64,000 bases of DNA from Erythrobasidium yunnanense. Taxonomy: Eukaryota > Basidiomycota > Cystobasidiomycetes > Erythrobasidiales > Erythrobasidiaceae. The stretch spans positions 1,432,318 through 1,496,317 of the forward strand of contig BCJC01000002.1 of the NCBI GenBank assembly GCA_001600175.1, in the 5' to 3' direction. Of this stretch, positions 22,301 to 34,126 are shown in pieces. The notes under the pieces were generated by a model that saw nothing but the letters and a program-made list of their open reading frames with translations, had not been told where the DNA came from and ran no database searches. The translations under genes and the position numbers were made by a program. Every line of letters starts with the position of its first letter. The first letter of the stretch is position 1.

Positions 22301-25300
22301 CTAGCCCTCTGGCGACTTCTTCCTCGTCTGCTCCGACAAAGTCTGTTTCAGGCTGGCCGGATCGACACACTGTATGCCCTTCTCGCTAGCTTTCTTTGCC
22401 AAGCCAGCTTCATCGTCCGTAAGGATGACGACTTTCGCCGCCTCGCTTGGTACGTCTTTGTTCCTCTCCTCAGCAGGGAAGGCCAGCAAGCCTCTATTGT
22501 CCAACCAGTTCTTAAACTGCCATTGTGCAGCTTTGATGATTGTGTAATCGATCTTGTCAGTGTCTTTGTCTTCGTGTGAGGGGTTCCAGTTGCCATTGAT
22601 ATCGGCGATATAGGTCCCTCTGCTCGTCTGGACCTTGAGGTTGTTGCGGAAAGAACGCTGGATCTGCTCGAGATGTTGGATGCTACTCAGAGCTGAGTTT
22701 CCGAGAAGGTCATCCCGGCTGGAGAGTCGATGGAGCTCGCTTATGACTGTCGTTGAAGTATGTCAGCCTAGGCGATGCGATTGCTGTACAGTGCATTGAA
22801 GACTTACCAGCTAAGGGGATGATGAGCATATGCCTCTTGCTCTCAAGCATGGAGACAAAGGTCTCGTACTCTCCGAGCAGATAGTCCGTGCTGGGCACAA
22901 GCGTCGTGTATCCAGCTACCACCAAAGGCGGTGTGATATCTTGTTGATGAGGTGTTGTGACCTTATGGGTGACCGTGGTGCTAGACTTATGGTTCTTCGC
23001 TGCGGAAGGAGGCAGGCGGGACTGACGGAGCAGATCAAGGACTTCATTGTTGGGCTGAGATGGCTGTAGCTTGGCCTCCTCAGTATGCGCGACTGACGCA
23101 TTCGCTTCTTTGGTATCTTCATCTTGCTGCTCCTGCTTCGTCGAGCCCGGTTGATCCGCTATATCAGAAGAGACTCCAGATTTCCATCTAGCGATCTTGT
23201 CCATTAGACCCGGACCAATCTCTACTTTCTCTCCTGAACGGTCGAGTTGCAGACCCGACTCCGCACGGATGAACCATGCTGCACATAGAGCGATTCTCTT
23301 CCATCTTAGCCTAGCGACCGTTTCTCTCGACTGTTCAGCAACGCCGTCTTTGCCTGATCCGAGCGTAGCCGGAGATGATCCGTTGAGCTGTACTTGCTCA
23401 GAAGGTCCACCAGCATGCGGCGGCATGGCCGGTCCTTCATAGTGCTCGTTCAGAACATCTCCTTCGCCTTCCGGATTCACATAAGAATGGCTGTCTGCTG
23501 TGACTGATGTATAAACTTGTCCCGCTGAGAACTTGGTATATGGCTTCCAATAGCCCCTTCCGAATAAAGAGCAGGAGCGTGTCCATTCTAGACCGCGTAA
23601 ACACCAGTCTTCAGGCAGGGGAGTCCCGAATAAGCGGGTTGAGGTGTTGCTCAAATTGATATGTGCATGAGGGGGGATCTGGCGGAATAGCTTAATGAGC
23701 GCCTCCCAAGGGATGTAAGGTTGTAAGGTATGTAGAACAGCAGGAGACTGCACGACTAGTGCAGCCAGGAATGTGAGACACGAGGTTAGATAAGGTGAAA
23801 TTGCTGGATCATCGCCTTCAGGTCGGCATGGCTTCTCGCATCCATCGATGATCAACGCAGACATAAGCTCCAAAGCTCTCATCAAATCGATAGGCAGGCT
23901 GTTCGGCAAGCTTTCTAGAGCCATTTTATCCATGTCTGCAGCGATAGACTGAGCATCATCTCGAGCATCGGAAGAGCCAAGTCGCTGCCACCCATTATTG
24001 ACCGAGGTAGTTATAGCCGGGAAGTCATCTTCGCCAATCGTGGTAGATGATTTGGAGGATCTGCCTTTCCCATGCTTATGCCTACCTTGAGGGAGCAGCT
24101 TTCTCAGAATACCATCATCTCTTCCGAACTGCATCACAGCTGAGATGGGAAGGACAGCCATCATTATCCACGTAGATTCTTTATCGAGACCATCTGATAG
24201 GCTCGCAGTCTTGTTCTCCTTGGTGCAATTACTCTCTTTCTGCTGCACGAGCTTAAAAGTGCTTGCGAGCTTATCTACTAGCCTCGATTGGAGCTCTGGG
24301 AAGCTGTCGAGATCTTCGCGAGTGATTAGAAGACCATGAAGATAGAGGAAAAGACTCTTTGCGCTGGCTTCGGGCTTCGAGCGCTCAAGTTGTATTGCAG
24401 AGTAGAAGGGCGCGTTGGCATATTCTTGGGCATCCGGAAATGGATGAGTTGTGCACAAGCTGAAATAGTGACATCAGTAAGATGATACAATTACGGCTAG
24501 CATAATCTCACATACCTTTTCGCCAAGTGATAGCAGCTTCTCAGATCGTCTCCCCGACTGAGTAGACCTAGGTTATGATGTAATCTACCCGTGCCAGGAG
24601 AGTCGATCAGTCCTTTACTGTACCAATCCTTCGCGACATTCTTCCAGATCTCCACTTCTTCAAGCTCCCAATCGCCCAAAGCTGCGACCCCGATAGAATT
24701 GCCAGCGGGCGTTTCCGCCTCTTCTAAATCGTCATCGCGTGTACGAGCGATGAATAATCTGCCTTTGGCTGCGGTGCCCTTCTTCGGAAGCTGAATGGTG
24801 CCAGGTTTGCTGAGAGTGGATGGCTTGCTTGTAAGATTTGCAGAGGTAGCAGAAGCAGTAGCCGTAGAGTGATTTTCGGCAGCTTGACTTGCTGATACAG
24901 CTGCCAAGCCCATCCTATACCGCGCAATATCACCTAGCTGTTCGAGCCAAGCGCTATTGAAGCTAGACAGCGATGGTTCTTCCAGAATGTGGGAGTAGAA
25001 GTTATAGGCGTAGTATACGAAGTCGTTGAGGCGGTCCATCAAGGAACCACTGTCCACATCTGCTTGCTCAGCGGTGTGTTCTACTGGCATGCTGCCATCG
25101 ATGGAGAAATGCAAGGCTTGTCGAAAGCGTTCTAACAGAAGCTCAAAGCCGTTCGACCAGAGTCTATTGACGATATCATACTTTGTTGGAAGTATATGGA
25201 AGGATGTCGGCATATCTGACTGCACACATTGCAGCATGAAGGAGTGGTATGCTTCTGCGAGTCTGTACAATGCGCGCATGTCAGCAAGATAGGCTTCGGA

Positions 25301-27354
25301 TCAAGTTGCGGTGACCTACTGCATGTGAGCTGCTGCTAGTGTCACCCAAAATGCACCATCGAGCTCCTGCTCTTCCTCATCGTCGGAGTAATCTTCAGAC
25401 TCTTCTGCAGCAGCAGCCACCTTGTCCGCAACCCGATGTTGCTCTTGAATACCAGCCTCTAGCGAAAGTATCTGTCTATATGCGTACTTCAAGTCTCTGG
25501 CCAGAGGGTTCGCGCTCGATATGCTCAGGTCCGTTTCTTCGTCATCGAGTAGGAGATCCTTTGCACTACCCCACTTATGCGTCTTATAGTCTGGACTGAC
25601 TGTACTTGTGCCCGATACGCTGTGCGTTGCGAATGAAGCTACACTACCACTGTCTGCAGTACCTTCATGATGGCCTCTATGAAGAAGGTAGCGCATAGAT
25701 TCATGCTTCCACGCATGAGGAGGGTGAGGCAGCTGGTGTTGCATATGCGGAGGAGGACCATGTGGTCTATGGTGCCAACCATGCGGAGGAGGAGGCGGAT
25801 GATGATGAGGAGGGTGATGATAAGGGTGCGGAGGCGGATGGGGAGGACCACCAAGCGGCGGGAACATCTCTACATGAGGCGGAGGCGGTAGTGGGTAACC
25901 TTGATGCCCACGACCTCCCATATGCCCGAATCCAGCAGGTCCAGCGAAAGGAGGCCCGGGAGGCGGAGGACCTGGAGGACCACCATGCAGAGGTGGAAAG
26001 TGATGGTCAAATGGCGGCGGCGGACCATGTCCAGGGCCATGACCATGATGCTTCGGATGATGCCCAGGTCCATGCTTCGGGCCTCCATAATGGTGATGAT
26101 GATGTATGTGCACGGCGTTCTGTTCTTCAGGCACGGCAGGCTGTAAAGAGCTGCTGCGAGGTATCACCTGCTCCTCTGCACCCGAAGAAAGTACGATCGC
26201 TTCACGAGCCGCAGATACAGGGCTGACCGGGGTTCTGGCATCTCGCGAGAATAATCGAAGAGAAGGCGTGTCACCTTCTCCAGCCTGACTTACCTCTTGT
26301 CTGCTCTGACTTTCCGGTCGACTATCACTACTCAAATCGCGAGCTTGCTTTCCGCGCGCTCTGCCGTCGTTCTGCTGCCGTCTACTGTCGCCAGCTGGCC
26401 CTCCTCTACGTCCATCATTGTCCGTACTTCCATCCCCTGTCTCTTGTTTTCCTCGCCGATCTCGTCTGTTTCGACCGCCTGTCTTGCCTCGATTAGGCTT
26501 CTGCTGCTGGCCAGCAGCCTTGAGATCAATGCCTGTAGCGATGATACCCGGCTGACTCGTCAGAGGTAGTAAACCAGAGCTACCAGGCGAGTCCTCATGC
26601 TGTTTAGGCGCCTCGCGTGTATCGGGAGTAGTGACCCGCTTGATTGGTTCCGTTGGAGCAGTTGTCGGCGCCTTTGGTGCTATTCGAGCATCGAAGAGTT
26701 TGGGACGCTCTGCGCCAGTAGATCGGGCAGGTGGACCTCTGTCAAAATCGGCATCATACGATTGCCGGGCTGGTCCAGCACCTCGACCTGGCGAGGCTTC
26801 TTGGGTTCGCAGCAGTCCAGGGTTCCTTGAATTTGCATCAAAACCACCTCTGGGTGCACCACGTCCTCTTCCAGTGCCTTCAGCGCCGAGGAAATGGCCT
26901 CTTCCTCTACCTCCTCTTCCTCGGCTTCCGGAATCTTGGTGCACACTGTCTCCTCGTCCGCGGCCACCTCTTCCTCTGCTGGCTCCACCTTGTGCAAAGC
27001 CGCGACCATCACGCTCGTTGATATTCCTCTCTATCAACCGAGGGCTTGTCTCGCTTGCGCTAGATTGAGAGAGACCATTATAGTTACTGAGACTATTAGT
27101 ATTGTTATTGTTATGCGATACGGTGGAAGAAGTGCTGTATACCCAGCATCAGGATATAGATTCTCTCGTTCGAAAGTGCATGAGACGACGGACCCGTGAT
27201 TCCGCTGATGAAAAGCTAGGAAAGCATCTTGGACTGGATTGACGGTACTGTTCACGTTATTGGAAGCAGAAGAAGCGCCATAGCCAGCCATAGACGACGG
27301 GTTTCTCAGCCTATGCGGCGACGGTGCTTGCTGCGCGAGAGGCTGCCTGTCCAT
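22301..27354 (-). CDS. EST1/SMG6-like protein with RGG, His-rich and PIN regions
   Basis: The largest gene here, about 1,500-1,600 aa in at least six exons. Start MDRQPLAQQAPSPHRLRN. The N-terminus has RGG-type repeats (RGRGGRGRG twice) and, near 25640-26110, a His/Pro/Gly-rich tract. The EST1 14-3-3-like helical domain follows (WKNVAKDWYSKGLIDSPGTG, RLHHNLGLLSRGDDLRSCYH), with the TPR-like region before it (ALYRLAEAYHSFMLQCV). A middle EST1 region precedes the C-terminal PIN domain: TTLVPSTDYLLGEYETFVSM, then, across an intron, MLIIPLAVISELHRLSS, later DKIDYTIIKAAQW and VVILTDDEAGLAKKAS. SMG6 is the nonsense-mediated-decay endonuclease; EST1 is its telomerase-linked relative. The first catalytic Asp expected in VPDT reads Ser here (VPSTD). 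Small introns at about 25262-25318 and 24459-24515 were placed by frame. Confidence 0.85.
25640..26110 (-). other. His/Pro/Gly-rich tract inside the SMG6-like protein
   Basis: The encoded segment begins at HIHHHHHYGGPKHGPG and runs about 150 residues, dominated by His, Pro and Gly with scattered aromatic residues. At DNA level it is repetitive cca/cac-type sequence, but it keeps an open frame. It is probably disordered; metal binding or condensate formation are possible roles, both inferred. Confidence 0.7.
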
Positions 27355-27666
27355 CGTAGATCCATTTGGTTGATGTAGGGGCTAGTCAACGTGGGATCGC
27401 TTCCAAGGCTGGATGTCTTGCAGAGTGTCAAGCATGTACTGGTCCGGTCTTCTGAACGGGATGGTTTTGGGCCAAGAATCGATAAATGCCGTAAAGTGCG
27501 AAGTCAAGCGACACCCTGGACAGCAAGTTTGGCTTCGACATCATCTTTCATTGGGCTACTGCAACATGGTACCGAGAACACTGAAAGTACATATGCTTTG
27601 CAAACCACCCACATGATGCGGCTACCGGGTACGAACGATAGATCATGCTTATGCTGAGTGCGATTA
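27355..27666. other. Intergenic region between two minus-strand genes
   Basis: About 310 bp holding the promoter of the SMG6-like gene and the 3' UTR of the aminopeptidase. Nothing else seen. Confidence 0.5.
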
Positions 27667-30145
27667 TTAGACATCAGCTGGCGGCAGTTTGAGGTCCTGG
27701 GTGTGGAATGAGCATGTTAGTATATGTGCTGACCTGGGCTGTTCGGACATTGCTCACCTTGCGAAGCTGGTTTCGGGCGATCTGAGCGGAGACAAATGCG
27801 AGCACTCAATCGATTGTTCCGATATAAAGGCACTGATGAGCGGTCTTACTGGATGGTAGAAAGCCTCGTTGGCGAGGAAAGTCTTGACAGCCAACTCTGG
27901 ATCGCATCTGAAGAGGGCTTTGGTGATCGGGCGGCACATCTGTAATGACCGGCTCTTTCAGCGAAGTAGGTAGCTCAAGAAGAACAGTCTTACGCACCTT
28001 CATTCTTCCCACCGTCACGACCCATTTGGCGGCGCTTGCTTTAAAGTCCTTTCCATCTCCCTTCAGGGCGACGTTGTACCATCTCAACCTAATCTCCGCA
28101 TTTGTCGTCTCGTTGAAGCCATAAAGCTCATTCATTTTCTTCAAATGCTGCTCAGGGAGAGCATCATATTTCGCATCGAGGGTTTCTAGAAAGACGACCG
28201 TCTGGTTCGACGAGAAGTCATCCAGGTCATTCTTGTTGAATCCGCTCATATCTCCTCCATCCTTCGCTGAGGTATTCCATTTCGATGCTAGTGCATACGC
28301 CTTGTCTGCTAATGTCGTGTCATACTCCATCTCTACGGGCAAAGACAGGCCTTCGCCATGCAGCCAGCCTTGCCAGTCTACTTTCTCCAGAGCAGGAATG
28401 ATGGAAGAAGCTTTTGCGTGGGGGGAGAAATACGAAAAGAGATGAGAACGCCAGTCGGAAGTCCCGATAGACTTGCCGCGGAACGTAGAGACATAGTCAT
28501 GCATGTAAGGTAGAAAAACGTCTAGACCGCCGACGGTGCGCTCGAGGTGTAGGAGGAGATTCGAGCCTTTGTCATACGGTACGGTCGAGAAGGCGTCTAT
28601 TTGGAGCTGAGAGATCAGTGTTCGTTGAGAAGGGATGGAGCTGGAGACGCACCATCTGGATCCTCCCCCAATTCAGCGGGGATGACCAATCTCTGATATT
28701 TCCTCAATCCAGCTTTCTCATACTCTTTCAACGAGTCCTGCAAGCTTTTATGTCCGATGATATACGAGAACCCTCGTCCAGCTTCTCCCTGCATGGCGCG
28801 GATGAGTAAGCGCTCGCAATAGGTCGTCCAGCCTTCGTTTAGCCAGAAGTTGCCCCAGTCTTTACAGCCTACGTTGTTGCCTGGAAAAGAAGCACAAGCG
28901 AATCAGCTTTCAGGCTTTGCGTATGTACACTAATAGGCCATTTTTTTGGCTTACCAAACCATGAATGGGAAAGCTGCGGATATACGATGTTCGGTGAAAG
29001 ATCTCCCGTGGCAGCTTGTAGGACGTACCTCGTGTGCTACTACATCGACTAGAGATCTGTCTCCTGCCAGCAGAGTCGGCGTGAGGAATGTAAGGCTAGC
29101 AGAGAAGAAGAACAAAGCACAAAGAGAGTAAGTATCAGCATGCCGTCTTCATCTCAGCTAATGTGGGCGTCCCACTTCGAGTTCTCCATCCCACCGAAGG
29201 GAAAGCTATTTGGCAATATGAGTACATCATAGTCACCAAACTCGTATTCCGGCAGCATCTTCTCCGCCTGAATCATGAATTTCTCCATATCTTCCTCAAA
29301 CTCCCACACTGCTTTGGGGAGCGTCACTGGATCTGCCCATACCCCTGTCCGCTTGCCTACTCGCTTATAGGCTACTTCGCCAGCTGCGATTGCAATTAAG
29401 TACGAGGGGATGGGGACGGGCTGCTTGTAGGTGTAAGTAATCGGGGAGGAGGAGTCGATGATGGGACTATCTTCGGCTGGTGGTGATATGCGCAAGGCGG
29501 AAAGAAGGACGGGGAGGGATGACTTGACGGATGCGGAGTCTGGTAGTATACATATATTTAGCGGCCTACTCTATGATGAGAGAAGAAGATGGAAGGGACG
29601 CACATGTAGCTTTCACGGCGGGTGTGTCCATGCATGGCAGCATGCTTCTGGCGTGGATAGCCTGACATTGCGAGTATCTGCGACACTAACAGCATCAGCT
29701 GGCTTCTCACTACTATGAGGGAGCACCCGCCCGCTTACAAGAACGGGTATTTGCCGGTCGCGGTCTGGTGGGCTTCCAACCATCCTATAGCTGTACATTT
29801 CTCAGTAGTCGCGTATTCGATCTTGATCTTTGCCGTCTCGTCTTTCTTCAACTTCTTCTGTAGATGGACATGCACTGCGTTTCCAAGGACGGGATGACGC
29901 GGTTTATCAACGTCGAACTTGAGAGCATTGCCGGATTCTCCATCGGTGACAGCCGTGATGTTGATGTAGGATGAATCAAAGATGACCTCTTGTACTCCAT
30001 CATGACGAGCTTTGACGGTGTGCAGCACTGATCCCTCGATGATGCGTTGTTTCCAGTCGATACTCCATTCCAAGTGAATGTCAGTCGTCGCTACACTCAG
30101 GTAGTTGCTCTGAGAAGCTGGATCAGAGAGCATATCGCTGGTCAT
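27667..30145 (-). CDS. LAP2: Leukotriene-A4-hydrolase-type M1 zinc aminopeptidase
   Basis: Blocks in order: MLSDPASQSNYLSVATTDIH, KQPVPIPSYLIAIAAGEVAY, FPFGGMENSNLTFLTPTLLA, then the zinc site. The zinc site is split by an intron after VVAHE and continues LSHSWFGNN, giving HELSH plus the third ligand Glu in WLNEGWTTYCER, the M1 HExxH-x18-E pattern. Later blocks include VPYDKGSNLLLHLER. The C-terminal ARM-like helical domain ends FYHPIARNQLRKDLKLPPADV after two small introns near 27840 and 27760. The GGMEN substrate motif is intact. The family hydrolyses peptides, and some members also have epoxide hydrolase activity. Start at 30145 (MTSDMLSDPASQ) is a choice: an in-frame ATG at 30214 would add a hydrophobic leader, and an upstream 5' exon is possible. 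Confidence 0.88.
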
Positions 30146-31559
30146 CAGGTGCGATGGAATGTGATAGCTTGGATGCGGCAGGAACAGACAAAACAGAACA
30201 AGACAATATTGCATGCATGGTTTTCTCGTTGTATAACCTGTCGTAGCTGACACATGACATGCAGAACATTACTAGCATGTATCCTGCAAGCTGTACGCCC
30301 TCCAAGCGTTCTTCCAACGATCCTGCAGCTTTTCCTGCGCAAACTCGACCCAAATCTGCCATTTCCTTCGCTCGTTTGCGACAAGTACGAGCTAGAATCT
30401 TCTTGTTGTATGCATTTGTTACTGTAGTAGTAGTATCATCCTGCTCTCTCCTTGTTTCAGCGAAACCAAGCTCCCCTCTGCTTCCTCTCGCCCGACTTCT
30501 GCGAATTTTCTTCCGCCCAGCACCGTCTCTTCCCTCCCAACTCCGGGTCCCTTTCGCAGAGTCAAACAAAAATGGTGAGGCAGCGTAGCACCACATAATA
30601 TATACGATGTACATGTACTGACGGTATATGCTCTCTTTCTCCCTAATCCATTTGCAATCCCGGTCGTCTATCGTCTATGTCTACCAAAATCGATGATACC
30701 TACGCATGATGGATACAGCCTGCAAACAAGTCATTCAGAACAAAGGTCAAGCTCGCGAAAGCAGCAAAGAGCAACAGGTGGGTAGCCGACAACGTTGGAG
30801 CATGAGGGAGGGTGCACGGTCGAGCAGGCTCAGGACAGTCCAGTCAAGGGCGGGCAGAAGCAGAGAGCTGCTCGCAGTAGCCATCAAGAATTCACGCTAT
30901 GCTGTGGTCATGCTCGACCTGCGCTCCTCCCCTTAGCTCCCCAAGTGAATCATACCAGGACCTAACGCATGCTCTTCGTTTCTTTCCAGACCCATTCCCC
31001 AATGGTTCCGTCTCAAGCCTGAGTGCAAGATGGGATACAACATCAAGCGTCGTCACTGGCGCAGAACAAAGCTCAACATCTAAACAAAACACCTCCTTCC
31101 CTTTACTTCCCGGATTTCGGCTCTTGCAGCAGATGTTGGATTTTTTCGGTCGTTCTGTGATGATCATACGAGGGGCGGAGCATGAGTTAGGATAATTGCA
31201 GGAGATCGGGTAGCAGCGAAAGATGACGGAAGTCAGGCGTATGGAGGAGCAAATGCTGGATTGAAGAGCGAGGATTTCTGGAAGGAGGAAGAAAGGATAG
31301 GGCAAGAGTATGGAGATTCTGTTCGGAGACTAGCGCAAGACGAGGCTTCTTCAGTTCAACCAAAAACCTCTACAACCTTTCTTTTCGAAACTTCGGCTTT
31401 TGTGCTTCGAGATGTCCGGCAAGCGATCTTCCTACACGACTTTCATCCATCTATCATTTGCTAGCTGTTGTCTCTCTCGGCAATATTCAGCTCGGCACCT
31501 CTCTAACACATGCGCTGCGACGTTCCATGCTGACTACTAAACGCGCCGTATGGACGAGT
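30146..31559. other. 1.4-kb region without a recognised gene
   Basis: It holds the 5' region of the aminopeptidase and the 3' UTR of ATP11, which reads in from the right on the same strand. Open frames at 30123-30614 and 30892-31305 (minus) and 30259-30588 (plus) lack family content. A stretch at about 30250-30360 could be an alternative first exon of the aminopeptidase, encoding MADLGRVCAGKAAGSLEERL. No RNA gene recognised. Confidence 0.45.
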
Positions 31560-32805
31560 CTATGCTACAATGCTTACTCTACTGACTTTCTCCAAGCTTC
31601 TGAGGCTCTGTATCTCACCTATGCTATCCACTAATTTCTGAACCTCGAATTTCTCTGGCGTTTCATGGAATGTCCTCAACAACTCTGCTCTTGCCTTATG
31701 GTTATCCTGATAGAACTGCTGCAGTCTCAACACTAATAACTGTCCATCCTGTATGCTCGTAGACACTGAATCTGAAAGATCACCTCGCATCAGAACTATG
31801 CCGTGCGATGGGAGGAGGTCGGGATAGTGTGTTAAAATGAGATGGGGTTGTGCGAAGGTTTGTTGGGATTGATAGAGCGCCAAAGGAGTGAAGAGGACAG
31901 TAGAGGGTCCAGGTACAGGACTGCCTTCGCTCAATGGCGGTAGGAAGGCCCATTGCTGCGCGTTCACCTATCAGCGCAATTCTCCAAACTCAATTCGTGA
32001 GATACGACGCACCATGAAATGTATCTCGGCGCCCTCCCTATCCACCCCTTGATCATCCTTGACCTGTCTAGGCAGCGGCACTACAAATTGTGGGTACTGC
32101 TTGCCGATCTCTGTCATTTTCATGTAGATGTCCGCGGGTATCACAGCGGAGAGCGTGTTTGGCTTCATCTGATGGTACGCATTCCATATCTGCCCAATGG
32201 CATCTGCAGATTGAGGGAGGAGTTTCTCCAAGTCTACGATGTCGTTTAAGGGCTGAAGGGACGGATAGGTCAGCTTACACGAGCGGGTGATGGAGGGAAA
32301 CGCACCTTGATAGGAGATTTAGAAGAAGACGAAGAAGAAGCAGAAGAAGGTTTCGTGGAAATTGCAGCTGTGGATGTGGTCGATGTCTCTGCCTTCGCAG
32401 GCTTTGATTTCGGCGTGCTTCTGGCAAGGATGTCCTTGACTCTATTCTTCAACCTTCCTTCCTGTATGCTCTTCTGCTTTAGTTCATGTACATCATTCAA
32501 TCCCTGCCTGTATACAATCCGACCATCAGCCATCATGCATCTACAAGAGCAATCTCGACGCACTCTTTAGCTTTCTGCTGTAATCGCTCAGCATACTTCT
32601 GTTCGTACTTCTCGCGCACAGCAGCTAAGCTTCTCTCGCTCCACGCTGGCGTACTGCTCAGTCGTGCATAGTGCTGAGGCTGCTGGAGCACTCTGGCGGC
32701 ATTGGGTCGCGCAGAATGCAGGGAACGAGCTGGAAGAGGAGAAAGAAGACAGGTGCATGCTGATTGCTGATGGAATAAGGTGGATGTAATGGCCTTGCGT
32801 AGCAT
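31560..32805 (-). CDS. ATP11: Atp11, mitochondrial F1-ATPase assembly chaperone
   Basis: Start MLRKAITSTLFHQQSACTC begins an Arg/Ser-rich, acid-free N-terminus typical of a mitochondrial presequence, followed by SERSLAAVREKYEQKYAERL. An intron near 32517-32572 joins QQKAKE to QGLNDVHELKQKSIQEG. A Ser/Thr/Lys-rich linker precedes the conserved domain: PLNDIVDLEKLLPQSADAIG, IWNAYHQMKPNTLSAVIPAD, YPQFVVPLP, and, after another intron, QWAFLPPLSEG, TVLFTPLALYQSQQTFAQPH and LTHYPDLLPSHGIVLMRGDL. This matches the ATP11 family, which binds the F1 beta subunit before hexamer assembly in the matrix. The gene is divergent from the next one with 96 bp between start codons. Confidence 0.9.
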
Positions 32806-32901
32806 CGTCGTTTGAAAATAGCCCTTCTTTGCGTTACGCGAATCGTCAAGATAGAAGAGGTCTTTACTGACTTGACAGCAAGAGAAGCTACTTCCTCCAT
32901 C
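32806..32901. promoter_or_regulatory. 96-bp shared divergent promoter, ATP11 / unknown gene
   Basis: Only 96 bp separate the two start codons (32805 minus, 32902 plus). The plus-strand frame is open across it without an earlier ATG. Confidence 0.5.
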
Positions 32902-33837
32902 ATGGATCCTAAAAGCATACCTTCTCCTCTACCTGCCTTACTCCAGCTTCTTCCCTTCATCCTCGCCAAATTTCCCTGTCCTATTCCTGCTTCTCTCCTC
33001 TCAGACCCGGTCGTGCAAAGACACTACTACATGTCCTCCCAGCCTGACACACCTGAATATCTATTCGGATATGGCGCGAATGCTGAAGCAACAGAGAGGC
33101 TGCAACAGCTTGCAGCCCAAGGCGTCGAGAACGTAGCTCCGACAAACGATATCAAATATACTGCTGCCTATGACGAAGAGAACAGGTTGATTGCAAGGAT
33201 ACTTATTGCTGGATGGACAGGCAGGAAACATGCGCTCTACCTTTCACTCATGTGGGAGGAAGCTGGTTTATGCGGTAGCAGTGCGAATGCATCGAGCAAT
33301 GGACAATTAGAGAGCGCATGGAGGTTCTACGATATCAACGCCCCGGAATACTGTACCGGCGATGCACACATCTGGAAGGATACCATCGCCGAAACGCTCG
33401 CCGATGTCGCAAGGGTGCATAGAGCTGCGGCGGCAGAACAAGAGCAAGGATCAGAAGATGAGGAGGAAGCGGCGGCGAAGTATTGGGCAGGTGTTTCGGA
33501 CGACGACGATGACGCTGTACCGGTGAAGCCATCACAGAGATTGGCAATCGATTCGTATAATGACGAGGAGTATTGGGCCGAATACGACAAACGAAAGAGT
33601 ATGATTGAAGCAGGAGAAGCGAAAGAATCTAGTAATGGCGGTGTGAACGCGGGTCAAGCTTACAGAAGAAAGTCGGCACCTTCAAAGTGCGGAAATGCAG
33701 ATGCAGCTACTGCACAAGCTCTGGAGGGCATATGGAATCTGTACAGACAGCTCAAGGCAAGCCATCATGAAGATGACGCAGAAAGCAGGGATGCTTTCCT
33801 CGAGCTTGCTAGACAGGCTACCCTCGACAGAGACTGA
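32902..33837 (+). CDS. Uncharacterised 311-aa acidic protein
   Basis: Single exon. Start is the ATG of MDPKSIPSPLPALLQLLPF; the frame is open upstream but has no earlier ATG. The N-terminal half is globular-looking (ALLQLLPFILAKFPCPIPAS, VVQRHYYMSSQPDTPEYLFG, ARILIAGWTGRKHALYLSLM). The second half is acidic and has two YW motifs in similar settings, AAAKYWAGVSDDDDD and NDEEYWAEYDKRKS. The end is helical and charged. I do not recognise the family. The acidic Tyr-Trp motifs recall short linear motifs seen in other fungal proteins of unknown function, which is only a resemblance. The length of the intact frame and the divergent promoter make it a real gene. Confidence 0.75.
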   Translation: MDPKSIPSPLPALLQLLPFILAKFPCPIPASLLSDPVVQRHYYMSSQPDTPEYLFGYGANAEATERLQQLAAQGVENVAPTNDIKYTAAYDEENRLIARILIAGWTGRKHALYLSLMWEEAGLCGSSANASSNGQLESAWRFYDINAPEYCTGDAHIWKDTIAETLADVARVHRAAAAEQEQGSEDEEEAAAKYWAGVSDDDDDAVPVKPSQRLAIDSYNDEEYWAEYDKRKSMIEAGEAKESSNGGVNAGQAYRRKSAPSKCGNADAATAQALEGIWNLYRQLKASHHEDDAESRDAFLELARQATLDRD

Positions 33838-34126
33838 GCGAATAGCAGTCAAAAACTCTTCAAGGTCAGTCACTGTCCCCAACCGGCGATATGGGCTGCA
33901 GCTGAAAAGTCCCTTCCTTTGTCTCTGCAGCTGTCGCTTCGCCGCCGTTCGCACCCTTCAGCGTCCCGTACCATGTCCAACGGCCCCTTGTGCTGCTCCT
34001 GTAGTCTAGCACGCTGCTTCACATCCTGCCTCAACCGGCTTGGTTCGTATCTGGCGATCAGACCACAGGTTCCACACTCAGAAGCACGATTTCCCATCCT
34101 TCGTTTGATTACGCGACAAGACAATC

